Notes: a model not told the origin generated them from the sequence alone. 64,000 nucleotides of DNA from Cutibacterium avidum ATCC 25577 (GCF_000227295.1 NZ_JH165054.1:1813577-1877576); one strand, 5' to 3'. Positions 51,376 to 60,706 are shown, counted from the first letter of the stretch. Numbers and translations are program-made.

Positions 51376-52205
51376 GAGGTGCCTTCCGGTCGGGATGTGT
51401 CAGTGGGATGGGTGTGACACAACGGGCCGGGGCTCGCCGGGTCACAGAGAAGATGGGATAGGCCCGTGATGGGGTCGACGTGGCGCGTGAGCCTCATGCC
51501 GAATGCCTTGCTCACCTCGCCACGGGTGAACACGTCATGTGGTGGACCCTGGGTGAGCACGCGTCCCCCTGCGAGAACGGCGACGTGATCGGCGTACCGC
51601 TCGGTCAACGTGAGGTCATGGATCGCCACGACGACGGTCTGGTCGAGGTCACGGATGAGTGCGAGCAGGTGATGCTGCTGGGCCAGGTCCAGGTGGTTGG
51701 TCGGTTCATCCAGCATGAGTATGGGAGTGCGCTGGGCCAGCCCACGAGCCAGCATGACTCGACGGCGCTCTCCACCGGACAGTCGTGAGCAGGGCCGATC
51801 GGCGTAGTCGGACATGTCGACCCGGTCTAGTGATTCCATGACGATGCGATGCTCGTCCTCACCGCCGTGGTCCCACGGCCGTCCATAAGGGGTACGTCCC
51901 AGGGCGACGAGTTCACGCACGAGCAGGTCACCAGGTGGTGAGTCCTCCTGGGCGACGAAGGACACCTGGCGTGCGCGTTGTCTGGCCGAGAGACGTCGGA
52001 GGGGGACATCGTCGAGGAACACGTCTCCGGCGGCCGGCCGGCTGATTCCGGCGATGGCACGCAGCAGGGTCGACTTGCCCGAACCGTTGAGCCCGATGAT
52101 GGCCGTGACGGTACCGGGCTCGAAGTCCAGATCGACGTCTCGGACGATGGTTCGCCCCTCGACCTGCGCCGCGAGACGTCGTGTGGTCAGTCGGGTGCCC
52201 ATCAT
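51372..52205 (-). CDS. btuD: ABC transporter ATPase (BtuD/FecE-like)
   Basis: A 277-residue ATPase. Walker A is GLNGSGKSTLL, Q-loop FVAQED, signature SRLSGGERRRVMLARGLAQ, Walker B ILMLDEPTNHLD, and the switch His in VVVAIHDLTLTERYADHVAVL. It starts with ATGATG at 52205, overlapping the permease stop, and ends with ATGA overlapping the btuF start, so all three are coupled. The cobalamin assignment comes from the operon's riboswitch. Confidence 0.9.
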   Translation of the reverse strand: MMGTRLTTRRLAAQVEGRTIVRDVDLDFEPGTVTAIIGLNGSGKSTLLRAIAGISRPAAGDVFLDDVPLRRLSARQRARQVSFVAQEDSPPGDLLVRELVALGRTPYGRPWDHGGEDEHRIVMESLDRVDMSDYADRPCSRLSGGERRRVMLARGLAQRTPILMLDEPTNHLDLAQQHHLLALIRDLDQTVVVAIHDLTLTERYADHVAVLAGGRVLTQGPPHDVFTRGEVSKAFGMRLTRHVDPITGLSHLLCDPASPGPLCHTHPTDTSRPEGTS

Positions 52206-53323
52206 GCCCCCGCGTACTGGTAGTGGCGCCGTCCCAGCAGTAGTAGGAACACCGGGGCGCCTAGCAGACCTGTGACGATGCTCAACGGAGTCTCCTGCGG
52301 GCGGCTTGCCACCCGGGAGAGGACGTCGACCCACACGAGGAAGAGTGCGCCGAACAGAGCGCTGACCGGCAGGACGACGCGATGGCGCGGTCCCACGAGG
52401 AGCCTGGTGAGGTGGGGAATGACGAGGCCCACGAATCCGATGCCGCCGGAGACCGCGACGATCGCGCTCACGAGGATGGCCTGGACGATGAAAAGGGCGA
52501 CTCTCAGGCCGGTGACCGGAACCCCGAGCGAGGAGGCGAGTTCCGGGCCTGCTGCTAGCGCGTCGAGCCACCTGGATCCAATCATGAGCAACAGCAGGGT
52601 GACGACGACCACCACCGCCGTCGGCACGAGGGTCTGCCAAGAGGCGCCTGCCACGCTGCCCAACAGCCAGAAGAGGACGGACTGGGCCGATTTCGGGTCG
52701 TTGCTGTGGAAGACCAGGAAGCTCGACATCGCGCTGAAGGCTGAGGACATGACGACACCGGTGAGGACGAGCCGCAAGGGGCTCAGACCTCCCTGGGCCA
52801 TGGCGATGCCGAACACGGCCGCGGTCGCGACGAGGGCACCGAGAAGGGCACCCAGGTACAGCGAGTACACGCCGAAGGCCGCCAGCGTTCCCGTGGTGAT
52901 GACGGCTGTCGCCCCGACGCTGGCCCCTGCCGAGACCCCGAGCATGTAGGGATCGGCCAACGGGTTGCGTACCAAGGTCTGCATGACGGCGCCGCCGACG
53001 GACAGTCCGGCCCCGGCGACGACGGCCAGCACCGTTCGTGGAAGTCGCAACCCCCACACGATCTGGTCCACGGTGGCCTCGACGCTGCCTCCGCGCACGT
53101 GTACATCCAGGACGTGCCACGCCTGTTCGATGGGCAGCCGGATCGTGCCGAAGGCCAGCGAGAGCACGACGCTCAGGATGAGGGCAACCGCCAGGACCAG
53201 CAGTACGGGCCCGGCGGGCAACCGGTGATCCTCGTGGGCCCGCGATGACGTCGATCCGTCCGACAGTTGCCGTTGCCCGGGCGAAGCGCAGGGATGGGTG
53301 TCTCGATGGCGGACATGTGGCAA
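52202..53323 (-). CDS. btuC: ABC transporter permease (BtuC/FecCD-like), start uncertain
   Basis: A FecCD/BtuC permease with about ten helices. Signatures are GAGLSVGGAVMQTLVRNPLADPYMLGVSAGASVGA, LGVPVTGLRV and GGIGFVGLVIPHLTRLLVGPRHR. The proposed start is TTG 53323, next to caggag. However, the ATG at 53316 with better spacing lies in a different frame that stops at 53173, so either the TTG is used or an indel near 53200-53310 has shifted the frame. The region between the riboswitch and helix 1 is otherwise untranslated leader. Confidence 0.75.
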   Translation of the reverse strand: MPHVRHRDTHPCASPGQRQLSDGSTSSRAHEDHRLPAGPVLLVLAVALILSVVLSLAFGTIRLPIEQAWHVLDVHVRGGSVEATVDQIVWGLRLPRTVLAVVAGAGLSVGGAVMQTLVRNPLADPYMLGVSAGASVGATAVITTGTLAAFGVYSLYLGALLGALVATAAVFGIAMAQGGLSPLRLVLTGVVMSSAFSAMSSFLVFHSNDPKSAQSVLFWLLGSVAGASWQTLVPTAVVVVVTLLLLMIGSRWLDALAAGPELASSLGVPVTGLRVALFIVQAILVSAIVAVSGGIGFVGLVIPHLTRLLVGPRHRVVLPVSALFGALFLVWVDVLSRVASRPQETPLSIVTGLLGAPVFLLLLGRRHYQYAGA

Positions 53324-53374
53324 AGGAACTCCTGGCGGTTGACGCCCATCTCGCGAGGCGTACGGCGGCTGCAT

Positions 53375-53512
53375 TCGCCGGGAGGTTTTCGGGCTCGGGG
53401 TCGCGCGGCTCGTCCCCTTCCCAGGTGTCTCCACCCAGTGGGCTCGCGGCGAGCCATCACCCACACCGCTGCGCGTCAGTCCTGGATTCGCACCAGGTTC
53501 CCTGACCGGCGA
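53375..53512 (-). promoter_or_regulatory. Cobalamin riboswitch upstream of the btu operon
   Basis: Reading the minus strand, the element contains the B12-box-type sequence CTGGTGCGAATCCAGGACTG followed by acgcgcagcggtgtg. It closes with GAGCCCGAAAACCTCCCGG. A perfect 7-bp P1 helix pairs TCGCCGG (53506-53512) with CCGGCGA (53375-53381). GGGAACCTGGTGCGAATCC matches the conserved GGGAAnncGGTGnnAATCC core. High B12 would repress the transporter. Confidence 0.85.
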
Positions 53513-54008
53513 GACGCAGCGTACCACGCAGGTGGTGAATCGTCCCACTCATTCATGAACCCGCCCCGAGAATCGAAATCTCCATCACGAGCGACATGTC
53601 CCAGAAGTGGCGGATGTCTCACTCGTACACTGTCCGCAGGCGAGGTCATGCAGTGGTGGCGGCCCGGAAAGGCGACGTGCAGACTCGGTATGTATCCACG
53701 AGATGAAACAAAGGCTGTCGACGGGTTTCAGTGGTCTTGTTGCTGCCTGGGGGCCATTGTCCCAGTTCGGTGTCCGATCACATGCTCGTCATCACGGGTT
53801 CATGTCCTGTTCACAACCGCGTCATTACTGGATATTCCAGATCGCCGCCCTTTGTGAATTGAACCTCCGCGTCGTTAGCATTGGATCGCAGATCCTCCCG
53901 GGATGGTTGCCTATTCTCCTTGACAGGGGCGTGCATCGACTTCCACAGGGGCTCTGTGAAGCACGTCAATTCCTATGGATGCGAATCCGTGAGGAGTATG
54001 AAAAAGCC
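53513..54008. other. Divergent intergenic region between btu operon and secreted-protein genes
   Basis: About 500 nt with no supported gene, visibly richer in A+T than its surroundings. It must hold the btu promoter (leftward) and the promoter of the secreted-protein trio. A candidate for the latter is TTGTGA (53852-53857), 18 nt, TAGCAT (53876-53881). A TTGACA at 53920-53925 has no good -10 partner. Confidence 0.4.
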
Positions 54009-55307
54009 ATGCCCTTGAAGAGACGTCCAGGGCGCAGAGTTCTCGCGGCGGCTGCCTCGGCAGTCCTCGCAGTGTCTGCCATGATGCAGGTGCCGGCGGC
54101 TCACGCCGTCATTCCACCCAAGCCGCAGGGCTATCCGATCGCGCACCTCTATGAGTCGTGCACGGATGCCTCCGCCCACGCCCAGGGATACCCCGAGTGG
54201 CATTACGGTGAGACGGGACGACGCTACCTCAGCGACGGCACGATCCAGTTCACCAACCGCACCGATCAGGTCGTGCCGTACACCGGCACGATCGAAACTG
54301 AGAGCAACCACGCCATTTCGGCGACCTCGGCGGCGAAGCTCCCCTCCGGATGGAACACCACCGCCAAGTCTGACATCGGCCTCAAGCTGTCCAATGGCTG
54401 GGTCGAGGGTGAGACCGTCGGTCCCGTTAAGCTCAAGCCGGGTGAGTCGATCCGCGTCGAATACGGCGTCCTCGAGAAGGACTTCGTCTCGATGTTCGTC
54501 ACCTGCAGCGACGGCGTCCTACAGAACTCCAACGGCGCTAACGTCATTCGCGGCACCGGTCCGGCCGAGCGATACGCCTTCGTCTACCTCATCCACGCCG
54601 ACGGCTCCATCTCGGATCTGGCGATGCAGATCCCGTCGCGCCACGCGGGTGCCAACAGCAAGCCGATGGGATCGGACACCTACACCGCCATGTCGGGCCC
54701 CAGCCTGGAGTCCGTGGCGAAGCCGACCGACCACGTCGTCGAGCCCGCCGTCGCTCCGCAGAAGGATCCGTCCTGGCCGGCGAAGGGTCAGACCTGCCGT
54801 GCCCGCGACATCGCGTGGTACCCCTACGACATCTCGTCGATCCAGCCCACCTACCGCAAGCCCGGCTACTCGACGGACTTCCTCAACTGGTCGAAGGCCC
54901 CCTACGACTACCACCCGGTGACCGACTTCGTCGTGGGTGCCCAGTACAACGGGTACGCCAACTGGATGGGTCGCTACGGCCGCCTGCCGGCAGGATGGCT
55001 TGGCAGCGTCGGGGCCACCAACCGTGCCTACATGCCCGTCGGAACCGCCCTTGGTGCGGTACACCTGCAGCCCGGTGAGCGCGTGCGCGTCACCTATGGC
55101 ACGACGATGACCCGCGTGAACTATCGCGAGATCCACTGCGGCAGAGACGGAAAGTACAGCTTGGTGTCGAACTACGGCACCGCCTCGGCGCCAAGCGGTT
55201 TCTGGGCCGAGGCCACCGTCACCTCCCGGGACGGCAGCGTTCGCAAGATCGACGTCACTCCCGACAAGTACCGCCAGGTTCCCCTGCCGACTCAGTCAGA
55301 TCGTTGA
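54009..55307 (+). CDS. Secreted protein with two copies of a two-cysteine module (module family, member 1)
   Basis: 432 residues. The signal peptide (about 1-33) has a basic start (MPLKRRPGRRVL), an Ala-rich core and an AHA cleavage site. The mature part has two related modules, each bounded by two cysteines spaced 115 and 114 residues apart: module A ends GPVKLKPGESIRVEYG…TC, module B ends GAVHLQPGERVRVTYG…HC. No other cysteines occur. No catalytic motif or membrane anchor is seen. The start (ATG 54009) follows gaggag and a short leader. Function unknown; see findings. Confidence 0.8.
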   Translation: MPLKRRPGRRVLAAAASAVLAVSAMMQVPAAHAVIPPKPQGYPIAHLYESCTDASAHAQGYPEWHYGETGRRYLSDGTIQFTNRTDQVVPYTGTIETESNHAISATSAAKLPSGWNTTAKSDIGLKLSNGWVEGETVGPVKLKPGESIRVEYGVLEKDFVSMFVTCSDGVLQNSNGANVIRGTGPAERYAFVYLIHADGSISDLAMQIPSRHAGANSKPMGSDTYTAMSGPSLESVAKPTDHVVEPAVAPQKDPSWPAKGQTCRARDIAWYPYDISSIQPTYRKPGYSTDFLNWSKAPYDYHPVTDFVVGAQYNGYANWMGRYGRLPAGWLGSVGATNRAYMPVGTALGAVHLQPGERVRVTYGTTMTRVNYREIHCGRDGKYSLVSNYGTASAPSGFWAEATVTSRDGSVRKIDVTPDKYRQVPLPTQSDR

Positions 55308-55364
55308 TCTCGGCGTCCTCAACACCACTACCACCGTCAATCCCGACCACGAAGGAGAACACTC

Positions 55365-55931
55365 ATGATCACCCGACTGCTTGCCGTTCCCGCAGCCCTC
55401 GCCGCCTCGGCCGCTTTCACGGTCGTTCCGGCCCAGGCCGCCGCCCCGGCCCAGGCCGCCAACCCCACGACGATCGGCGCCTCCTGCGCCAACATCGGTG
55501 AGACCGGCCAGACCATCACCCGGACCCGTAGCTACTTCGACGGCTCGGCCGGCACGTGGACCATCTCGAACTACAACGACGATCCGCTGCCCATCACCCG
55601 GACCATCACCGAGACCAAGACGAAGACCTGGAACGTCTCGGCCGGGGTCGACTTCCCGATCCTCGACCTCATCCACGTCACCTTCTCGACGAGCTACACC
55701 GACAGCCAGTCCTACGAGGTCGGCGACACCGTCGGCCCGTACAACCTGGCTCCGGGCAAGACCGCGGTCCTGCGTGCCGGATGGGTCGTCTCGGACTTCC
55801 GTGGCCAGCACACCGTCTGCGGCGCCGATCACACCTGGAAGGCCAACGGTGGTGAGTTCACCGCGAGCCTTCCGAAGGAGCGTCACATCGCCATCAGCAC
55901 CCGCGACAACGACCCCTCCCTCGAGGCCTGA
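55365..55931 (+). CDS. Secreted one-module two-cysteine protein (module family, member 2)
   Basis: 188 residues with a signal peptide of about 31 residues ending AAPAQA. The single module begins at SCANIG and ends VC after 111 residues. A Thr/Ser-alternating middle (TITETKTKTWNVSAG, VTFSTSYTDSQSY) precedes EVGDTVGPYNLAPGKTAVLR. That alternating pattern resembles the beta-hairpin regions of aerolysin/ETX-type pore-formers, but this is a low-confidence resemblance. Strong ribosome binding site (cgaaggagaacactc). 57 nt after member 1. Confidence 0.8.
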   Translation: MITRLLAVPAALAASAAFTVVPAQAAAPAQAANPTTIGASCANIGETGQTITRTRSYFDGSAGTWTISNYNDDPLPITRTITETKTKTWNVSAGVDFPILDLIHVTFSTSYTDSQSYEVGDTVGPYNLAPGKTAVLRAGWVVSDFRGQHTVCGADHTWKANGGEFTASLPKERHIAISTRDNDPSLEA

Positions 55932-55937
55932 TCGCCC

Positions 55938-56567
55938 ATGGGATTCCTGACACACCAGGTGCGTCGCGGGGTCACACTCGCGGCGGCGGCTGCCCTGTCA
56001 GTGGCCCCGTTCGCCGTCTCCGACGCCCATGCGGCCGAGTCGGCCTCCGCCAGTGACCCCACCCAGTTCGAGCTGCCGCAACGGTGGAACTCCGACTACG
56101 AGCCGGGAACCGAGTGCTCGACCCCCGGTGAGAACGGCACCTACCTGACGGCCAAGAAGCGTTGGTTCAAGCAGACCGACGCCTCCAGCGTCGCGAACAA
56201 CACTGCCAATGCAGTGCCCGTCTCGACGAAGGTGAAACAGTCGCGCACCCAGACCCTCCAGGTCAGCGCAAAGGTTGCCGGTCAGGGTGACCTGGCCAAG
56301 ATCATGACGCAGACCTTCGGGTTCACCTACGTCAACGAGGTCCACTGGTCGCTCAAGCAGGTCGTCGGGCCCTACACCCTGCCCGCCGGCAAGGAAGGAC
56401 GTCTGGCCTGGGGATTCATCATCCTCGACGCCGATGCCCAGAACGTCCATTGTGCGCCGAACCTCAGCTGGCAGGCCACGGGTCGCCCGTACCACGTCTC
56501 GGCCCCCGAGAGCCGGTACGCCGAACTCCAGATCGACAACCCGGAGTACGAGGACCTCTCGTACTGA
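55938..56567 (+). CDS. Secreted one-module two-cysteine protein (module family, member 3)
   Basis: 209 residues. Signal peptide about 1-32 (MGFLTHQVRRGVTLAAAAAL), ending DAHA. The module runs from ECSTPG to VHC with 112 residues between cysteine positions and shares TQTLQVSAK, VNEVHWSLKQVVGPYTLPAG and a following LAWGFIILD with member 2. It starts six nt after member 2's stop without a good ribosome binding site, so it is probably coupled. A strong terminator follows. Confidence 0.8.
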   Translation: MGFLTHQVRRGVTLAAAAALSVAPFAVSDAHAAESASASDPTQFELPQRWNSDYEPGTECSTPGENGTYLTAKKRWFKQTDASSVANNTANAVPVSTKVKQSRTQTLQVSAKVAGQGDLAKIMTQTFGFTYVNEVHWSLKQVVGPYTLPAGKEGRLAWGFIILDADAQNVHCAPNLSWQATGRPYHVSAPESRYAELQIDNPEYEDLSY

Positions 56568-56581
56568 CACCGGATACCAGA

Positions 56582-56617
56582 GATCGAGGGGCCGCGGATG
56601 ACCGCGGCCCCTCGATC
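56582..56617 (+). terminator. Terminator after the secreted-module trio
   Basis: gatcgaggggccgcgg (56582-56597) pairs perfectly with ccgcggcccctcgatc (56602-56617), a 16-bp stem with a 4-nt loop. Confidence 0.75.
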
Positions 56618-56703
56618 CGTCTTCGTCGTGGGTCTCCTGCCCGCCATTCGCGTCTTCGAACCCGCTCTGTGTTGGCAACACCGGGGCTAGTGGCCCAGAC
56701 GCC

Positions 56704-56735
56704 GAGGCGGGGCCCCGTCACCAGGACCCCGCCTC
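56704..56735 (-). terminator. Terminator after lpd
   Basis: gaggcgggg (56704-56712) pairs with ccccgcctc (56727-56735), just 3' of the leftward lpd stop. Confidence 0.5.
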
Positions 56736-56753
56736 AAGCCATACATGAGAACG

Positions 56754-58157
56754 TCAGATGTTGATCATCTCTCCGCCGATACCCTCGACAGCATCCTTGA
56801 GGGCCTCCGACAGGGACGGATGCGGGAAGATGTTGCGGGCGACCTCGTCAGTGGTGATATCCCACATCTGTGCCACGGTGAGGGCCGGGATGAGCTCGGA
56901 CACGTCGTGTCCGATGATGGTGGCTCCCAGCAGCTCGTTGTGACGGGCGTCGGCGACGACCTTGACGAAGCCGGACCCGTCACCCATGCCCCAGGCCTTG
57001 CCGTTGGCCGAGAACGGGAACCGTGACACCTTGACGTCGTAGCCCTGTTCCTTGGCCTGGGCCTCGGAGTAGCCGAAGGTGGCGACCTGCGGCTGACAAT
57101 AGGTGACCCGAGGGATCATGGCGTAGTTGATGGGCATGGTCTGCGCCCCGGCGATGGTCTCGGCGGCGACGACGCCCTGGGCCTCGGCGGTGTGGGCCAG
57201 CATGAGCTTGGCCGTGCAGTCACCGATGGCGTAAATGCCCGGGACGCTGGTGCGCATGAAGTCGTCGATCTCGATGGCGCCGCGTTCGGTGAGCTTGACG
57301 CCGGTGGTCTCCAGGCCGTACCCCTCGACCCGCGGGGCGAAGCCGACGGCCTGCAGGACTCGGTCGGCCTCGAGCACGGTGGACTCGCCACCCTTGGCCG
57401 GACTCACCGTGACCTTGACCTTGTCTCCCGAGTCGTCGATCGACTCGACCTTGGTGCCGGCCATGACCTTGACGCCGAGCTTCTTGTAGGCCCTGGTGAG
57501 TTCCTTGGAGACCTCGGGATCCTCGTTGGGGACCATCCGGTCAAGGTACTCGACGATGGTGACCTGGGCGCCGTAGTTGGCCAGGACGTAGGCGAACTCG
57601 GTGCCGATGGCGCCAGAACCAGCGATGATGATCGATCCGGGGACCTCGTCGGAGAGGATCTGCTCCTTGTAGGTGACGACGCGGTCCGACAGCTGGGTTC
57701 CCGGCAAGGTCTTGACGGTGGACCCAGCGGCGATGATGCAGTTGTCGAAGGTGATCTCGTCGGACACCTGACCCTGCCCGTCCTTGACGACGACGGACTT
57801 GGGCCCGGTGAACTCGCCCCACCCGGAAAACTCGGTGATCTTGTTCTTCTTCATGAGGTAGTGGACACCCTTGACCATCCGGTCGGACACCTCACGCGAC
57901 CGGCTGTAGGCCTTGCCGAAGTCGACGGAGATGTCGCCGCCGATGCCGAAGGCGCCAGCCTCCTTTGTGACGATGTGCGCAAGTTCCGCGTTGCGCAAAA
58001 GCGACTTGGTGGGGATGCAGCCAACGTTGAGGCAGACACCACCCCAATATTCCTTCTCGATGATGGCGGTCTTCTTGCCGAGCTGAGCGGCACGAATGGC
58101 GGCAACGTAGCCGCCAGGGCCAGCTCCGAGGACAACAACGTCAAAATGTGAGCTCAT
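56754..58157 (-). CDS. lpd: Dihydrolipoyl dehydrogenase (E3)
   Basis: A 467-residue FAD-dependent disulfide oxidoreductase that reoxidises dihydrolipoamide in 2-oxoacid dehydrogenase complexes. FAD site [20 protein letters not shown], redox disulfide [19 protein letters not shown] site [16 protein letters not shown], second FAD motif GIYAIGDCT, and the C-terminal interface with [10 protein letters not shown] and the [14 protein letters not shown] catalytic His region are all present. ATG 58157 begins the conserved N-terminus. A likely partner of Kgd. Confidence 0.96.
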   Translation of the reverse strand: MSSHFDVVVLGAGPGGYVAAIRAAQLGKKTAIIEKEYWGGVCLNVGCIPTKSLLRNAELAHIVTKEAGAFGIGGDISVDFGKAYSRSREVSDRMVKGVHYLMKKNKITEFSGWGEFTGPKSVVVKDGQGQVSDEITFDNCIIAAGSTVKTLPGTQLSDRVVTYKEQILSDEVPGSIIIAGSGAIGTEFAYVLANYGAQVTIVEYLDRMVPNEDPEVSKELTRAYKKLGVKVMAGTKVESIDDSGDKVKVTVSPAKGGESTVLEADRVLQAVGFAPRVEGYGLETTGVKLTERGAIEIDDFMRTSVPGIYAIGDCTAKLMLAHTAEAQGVVAAETIAGAQTMPINYAMIPRVTYCQPQVATFGYSEAQAKEQGYDVKVSRFPFSANGKAWGMGDGSGFVKVVADARHNELLGATIIGHDVSELIPALTVAQMWDITTDEVARNIFPHPSLSEALKDAVEGIGGEMINI

Positions 58158-58308
58158 GGGTAACACTCTAGTGGGAAGGTCGGTCTGTGACGATGATCTC
58201 ACTGAGGAGATTTCTGTCGGGTTGCGACTGGCCCCTTCTGCCCCGCGGTTCAACCTCAGATCTGATATATCCTTGTCGGAAGACTTCATCTCGTCGAAAG
58301 GATCTGCT

Positions 58309-59835
58309 GTGGACAACATCACCCCAGCTGCCGTCGGTCGCCTCATCCGCGACGCACGCAAGCAGCGCGGCATGACGCAGAACCAACTGGCGGAGCTCCT
58401 CAAGACCTCCCAGAGCGCCATCCACCGGGTCGAGTCAGGCACACAGAACCTCTCGCTGGAGTACATCAACCGCATCGCCGAGGCCCTTGAGTCCCCCATC
58501 ATCACCCAGCCGGGTGGCGGCACGATGAACTACCGCATCGAAGGCGGCCGCCAGCTCGAGGGCTCCATCGAGGTGCGTTCCTCCAAGAACGCTGCCGTTG
58601 CCCTGCTGTGTGGCTGTCTCATCAACCGTGGCCGCACTGTGTTGCGCGGAGTCGCTCACATCGAGGAGGTCAATCGCATCCTTGAGGTGCTGACGTCCAT
58701 CGGCGTCACCTACGAGTGGTCCGAGGACGAGCGCGACCTCACCCTCATTCGTCCTGCTGAGCTCAACCTTGACGACATGGACGTCGAGGCCGCCCGTCGC
58801 ACCCGAAGCGTCATCATGTTCCTCGGCCCACTGATGCGCTTCTATGACTCCTTCAAGCTCCCCTACGCCGGCGGCTGCAACTTGGGCGCCCGTACCGTCG
58901 AGCCTCACCTCCAGGTCCTGCGCGCCTTCGGTCTTGACGTCGTCGCGACCGAGGGTTTCTACCAGTGCCACATGACGGATCGCACGGTCAAGGAGCGTCA
59001 CATCGTCCTGACCGAGCGCGGCGACACCGTTACCGAGAATGCTCTGCTCGCCGCAGCCCAGACTCCGGGCGTGACGATATTGCGCAACGCCAGCCCGAAC
59101 TACATGGTTCAGGACCTGTGCGTCTTCCTGTGCCAGCTCGGCGTCAAGATCGAGGGCATCGGGACGACGACCCTGCGCATTCGTGGCGTCGAAAACATTG
59201 ATGTCGACGTCGAGTACGCGCCGTCCGAGGACCCGATCGAGGCCATGAGCCTCCTCACGGCAGCCGTCGTCACCAAGTCCGAGCTGACGATCACCCGCTG
59301 CCCCATCGAGTTCCTCGAAATCGAGTTGGCGATTCTCTCCGAGATGGGTCTGGACTTCGATCTCTCCCCCGAGTACGTCTCCCACAACGGATTCACCCGT
59401 CTGGTCGACGTCACCGTCCGCCCGAGCGAGCTGCGCGCGGTCGCGGACAAGATCCACCCGATGCCCTTCCCGGGCCTCAATATCGACAACCTGCCGTTCT
59501 TCGCCGTCATCGCCGCGGAGGCCGAGGGCCAGACCCTCATCCACGACTGGTGCTACGAGAACCGGGCCATCCATCTGCTCGAGTTGGGCAAACTCGGAGC
59601 CGACGTCCAGCTCCTCGATCCGCACCGACTCATCGTGCGGGGACCGACGCGCTGGCGCGGCCGTGAACTCATCTGCCCACCGGCCCTGCGCCCGGCCGTC
59701 TGCCTGTTGTTGGCTGCCCTGGCCGCCTCCGGCGAGACGACCCTGCGCGACGTCTACATGATCAACCGCGGTTACGAGGACCTACCCACCCGACTCGGGG
59801 CACTGGGAGCCAAGATCTCCGTCTTCCACGGCTGA
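58309..59835 (+). CDS. HTH domain fused to a MurA-like enolpyruvyl transferase
   Basis: 508 residues. The N-terminal XRE-type helix-turn-helix (about 8-60) contains [20 protein letters not shown]. From about 73 on it is a UDP-GlcNAc 1-carboxyvinyltransferase fold: [10 protein letters not shown] (the catalytic-site Lys at 93), the PEP-binding Cys retained in [15 protein letters not shown] (C190), and a full C-terminal half. It adds PEP to a UDP-sugar in MurA; whether this fusion does so or acts as a sensor is unknown. GTG 58309 follows gaaagga. Divergent from lpd. Confidence 0.88.
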   Translation: MDNITPAAVGRLIRDARKQRGMTQNQLAELLKTSQSAIHRVESGTQNLSLEYINRIAEALESPIITQPGGGTMNYRIEGGRQLEGSIEVRSSKNAAVALLCGCLINRGRTVLRGVAHIEEVNRILEVLTSIGVTYEWSEDERDLTLIRPAELNLDDMDVEAARRTRSVIMFLGPLMRFYDSFKLPYAGGCNLGARTVEPHLQVLRAFGLDVVATEGFYQCHMTDRTVKERHIVLTERGDTVTENALLAAAQTPGVTILRNASPNYMVQDLCVFLCQLGVKIEGIGTTTLRIRGVENIDVDVEYAPSEDPIEAMSLLTAAVVTKSELTITRCPIEFLEIELAILSEMGLDFDLSPEYVSHNGFTRLVDVTVRPSELRAVADKIHPMPFPGLNIDNLPFFAVIAAEAEGQTLIHDWCYENRAIHLLELGKLGADVQLLDPHRLIVRGPTRWRGRELICPPALRPAVCLLLAALAASGETTLRDVYMINRGYEDLPTRLGALGAKISVFHG

Positions 59836-60668
59836 GCCGAGGCGTCCTCGGGCGACCAGTCCAATTCGTCACCGGGATGGTTCCAGGTGCGCTCGAGGAC
59901 CGCATGGACGACGCCTGCAGCCTTGCCGAGTGCAGTCTCCGGGGACTCCCCTGCGACGAGCTGAGCCGTCAGGACTGCCGTCGTCAGGTCGCCAGCGCCG
60001 TTGAAGTGACGGTCGATGAGGGGACCATGGGTCACAATGGTCCGTTCCCCCGCCACCGCAACCATGGCCAGCCCGTCACCGTTCTCGTCCTGATGCGGTA
60101 CTGAGGTGACGACGACGAATTTCGGGCCATCAAGGCCACGAGCGGCGTCCACGATCTCGTCAATCGTGAGCGGCATGGTGTCGGTCAGGATGCCGAGCTC
60201 GGCCACATTCGGCACAAGGACGTCGGCACTCTGGACAGCCTCTTTCATGAAAGCCACGGTGTCGTCAGGAACGTAAGTCCTCACCTGATCACCAACCATG
60301 TCTCCCATGACGGGGTCGCAGACCCACATGGCATCGGGATGGTGCTCCCGGCACTTCTCCACGGTCCGCAAGACGGTGGGACCGGTGAGAGCCGTGAGGT
60401 AACCCGACAAGACAGCGTCAACATGCTTGAGTTCGCCGTTGGAGTTGAGGGCGTCAACCATGCCGTTGATCTGCTGAGCATCGATCGGGATACCGGCGAC
60501 GCTGGAACGGCCGTTGTGGTTGGACAGCAGAGCCGTGGGCATCCCCCATGCTCGGACCCCCATGACGCGCATCACCGGAACTGCGATGCTGTTTCCGACG
60601 GTTCCCTGGACGACATGGGACTGCAATGACAAGACGGTGGGGCTCACGCATGACACTGTAGTTGCCAT
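59772..60668 (-). CDS. pdxY: Pyridoxal kinase
   Basis: A 298-residue ribokinase-fold enzyme phosphorylating pyridoxal. N-terminal VLSLQSHVVQGTVGNSIAVPVM is the conserved start, WVCDPVMGD and VPNVAELGILT are substrate and metal motifs, and HFNGAGDLTTAVL carries the catalytic GxGD. ATG 60668 is chosen. Its last 64 nt overlap the 3' end of the convergent HTH-MurA gene, so the C-terminal ~20 residues are encoded opposite MurA-like codons. Confidence 0.9.
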   Translation of the reverse strand: MATTVSCVSPTVLSLQSHVVQGTVGNSIAVPVMRVMGVRAWGMPTALLSNHNGRSSVAGIPIDAQQINGMVDALNSNGELKHVDAVLSGYLTALTGPTVLRTVEKCREHHPDAMWVCDPVMGDMVGDQVRTYVPDDTVAFMKEAVQSADVLVPNVAELGILTDTMPLTIDEIVDAARGLDGPKFVVVTSVPHQDENGDGLAMVAVAGERTIVTHGPLIDRHFNGAGDLTTAVLTAQLVAGESPETALGKAAGVVHAVLERTWNHPGDELDWSPEDASAQPWKTEILAPSAPSRVGRSS

Positions 60669-60706
60669 GGCGATCACGGATCCGGACCATCTCAGGGGAA
60701 GAATGT

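Noticed and set aside
53607-54008. N-terminal extension of the first secreted protein by 134 residues
   Set aside because: The region is A+T-richer and without protein character; the signal peptide begins at ATG 54009.
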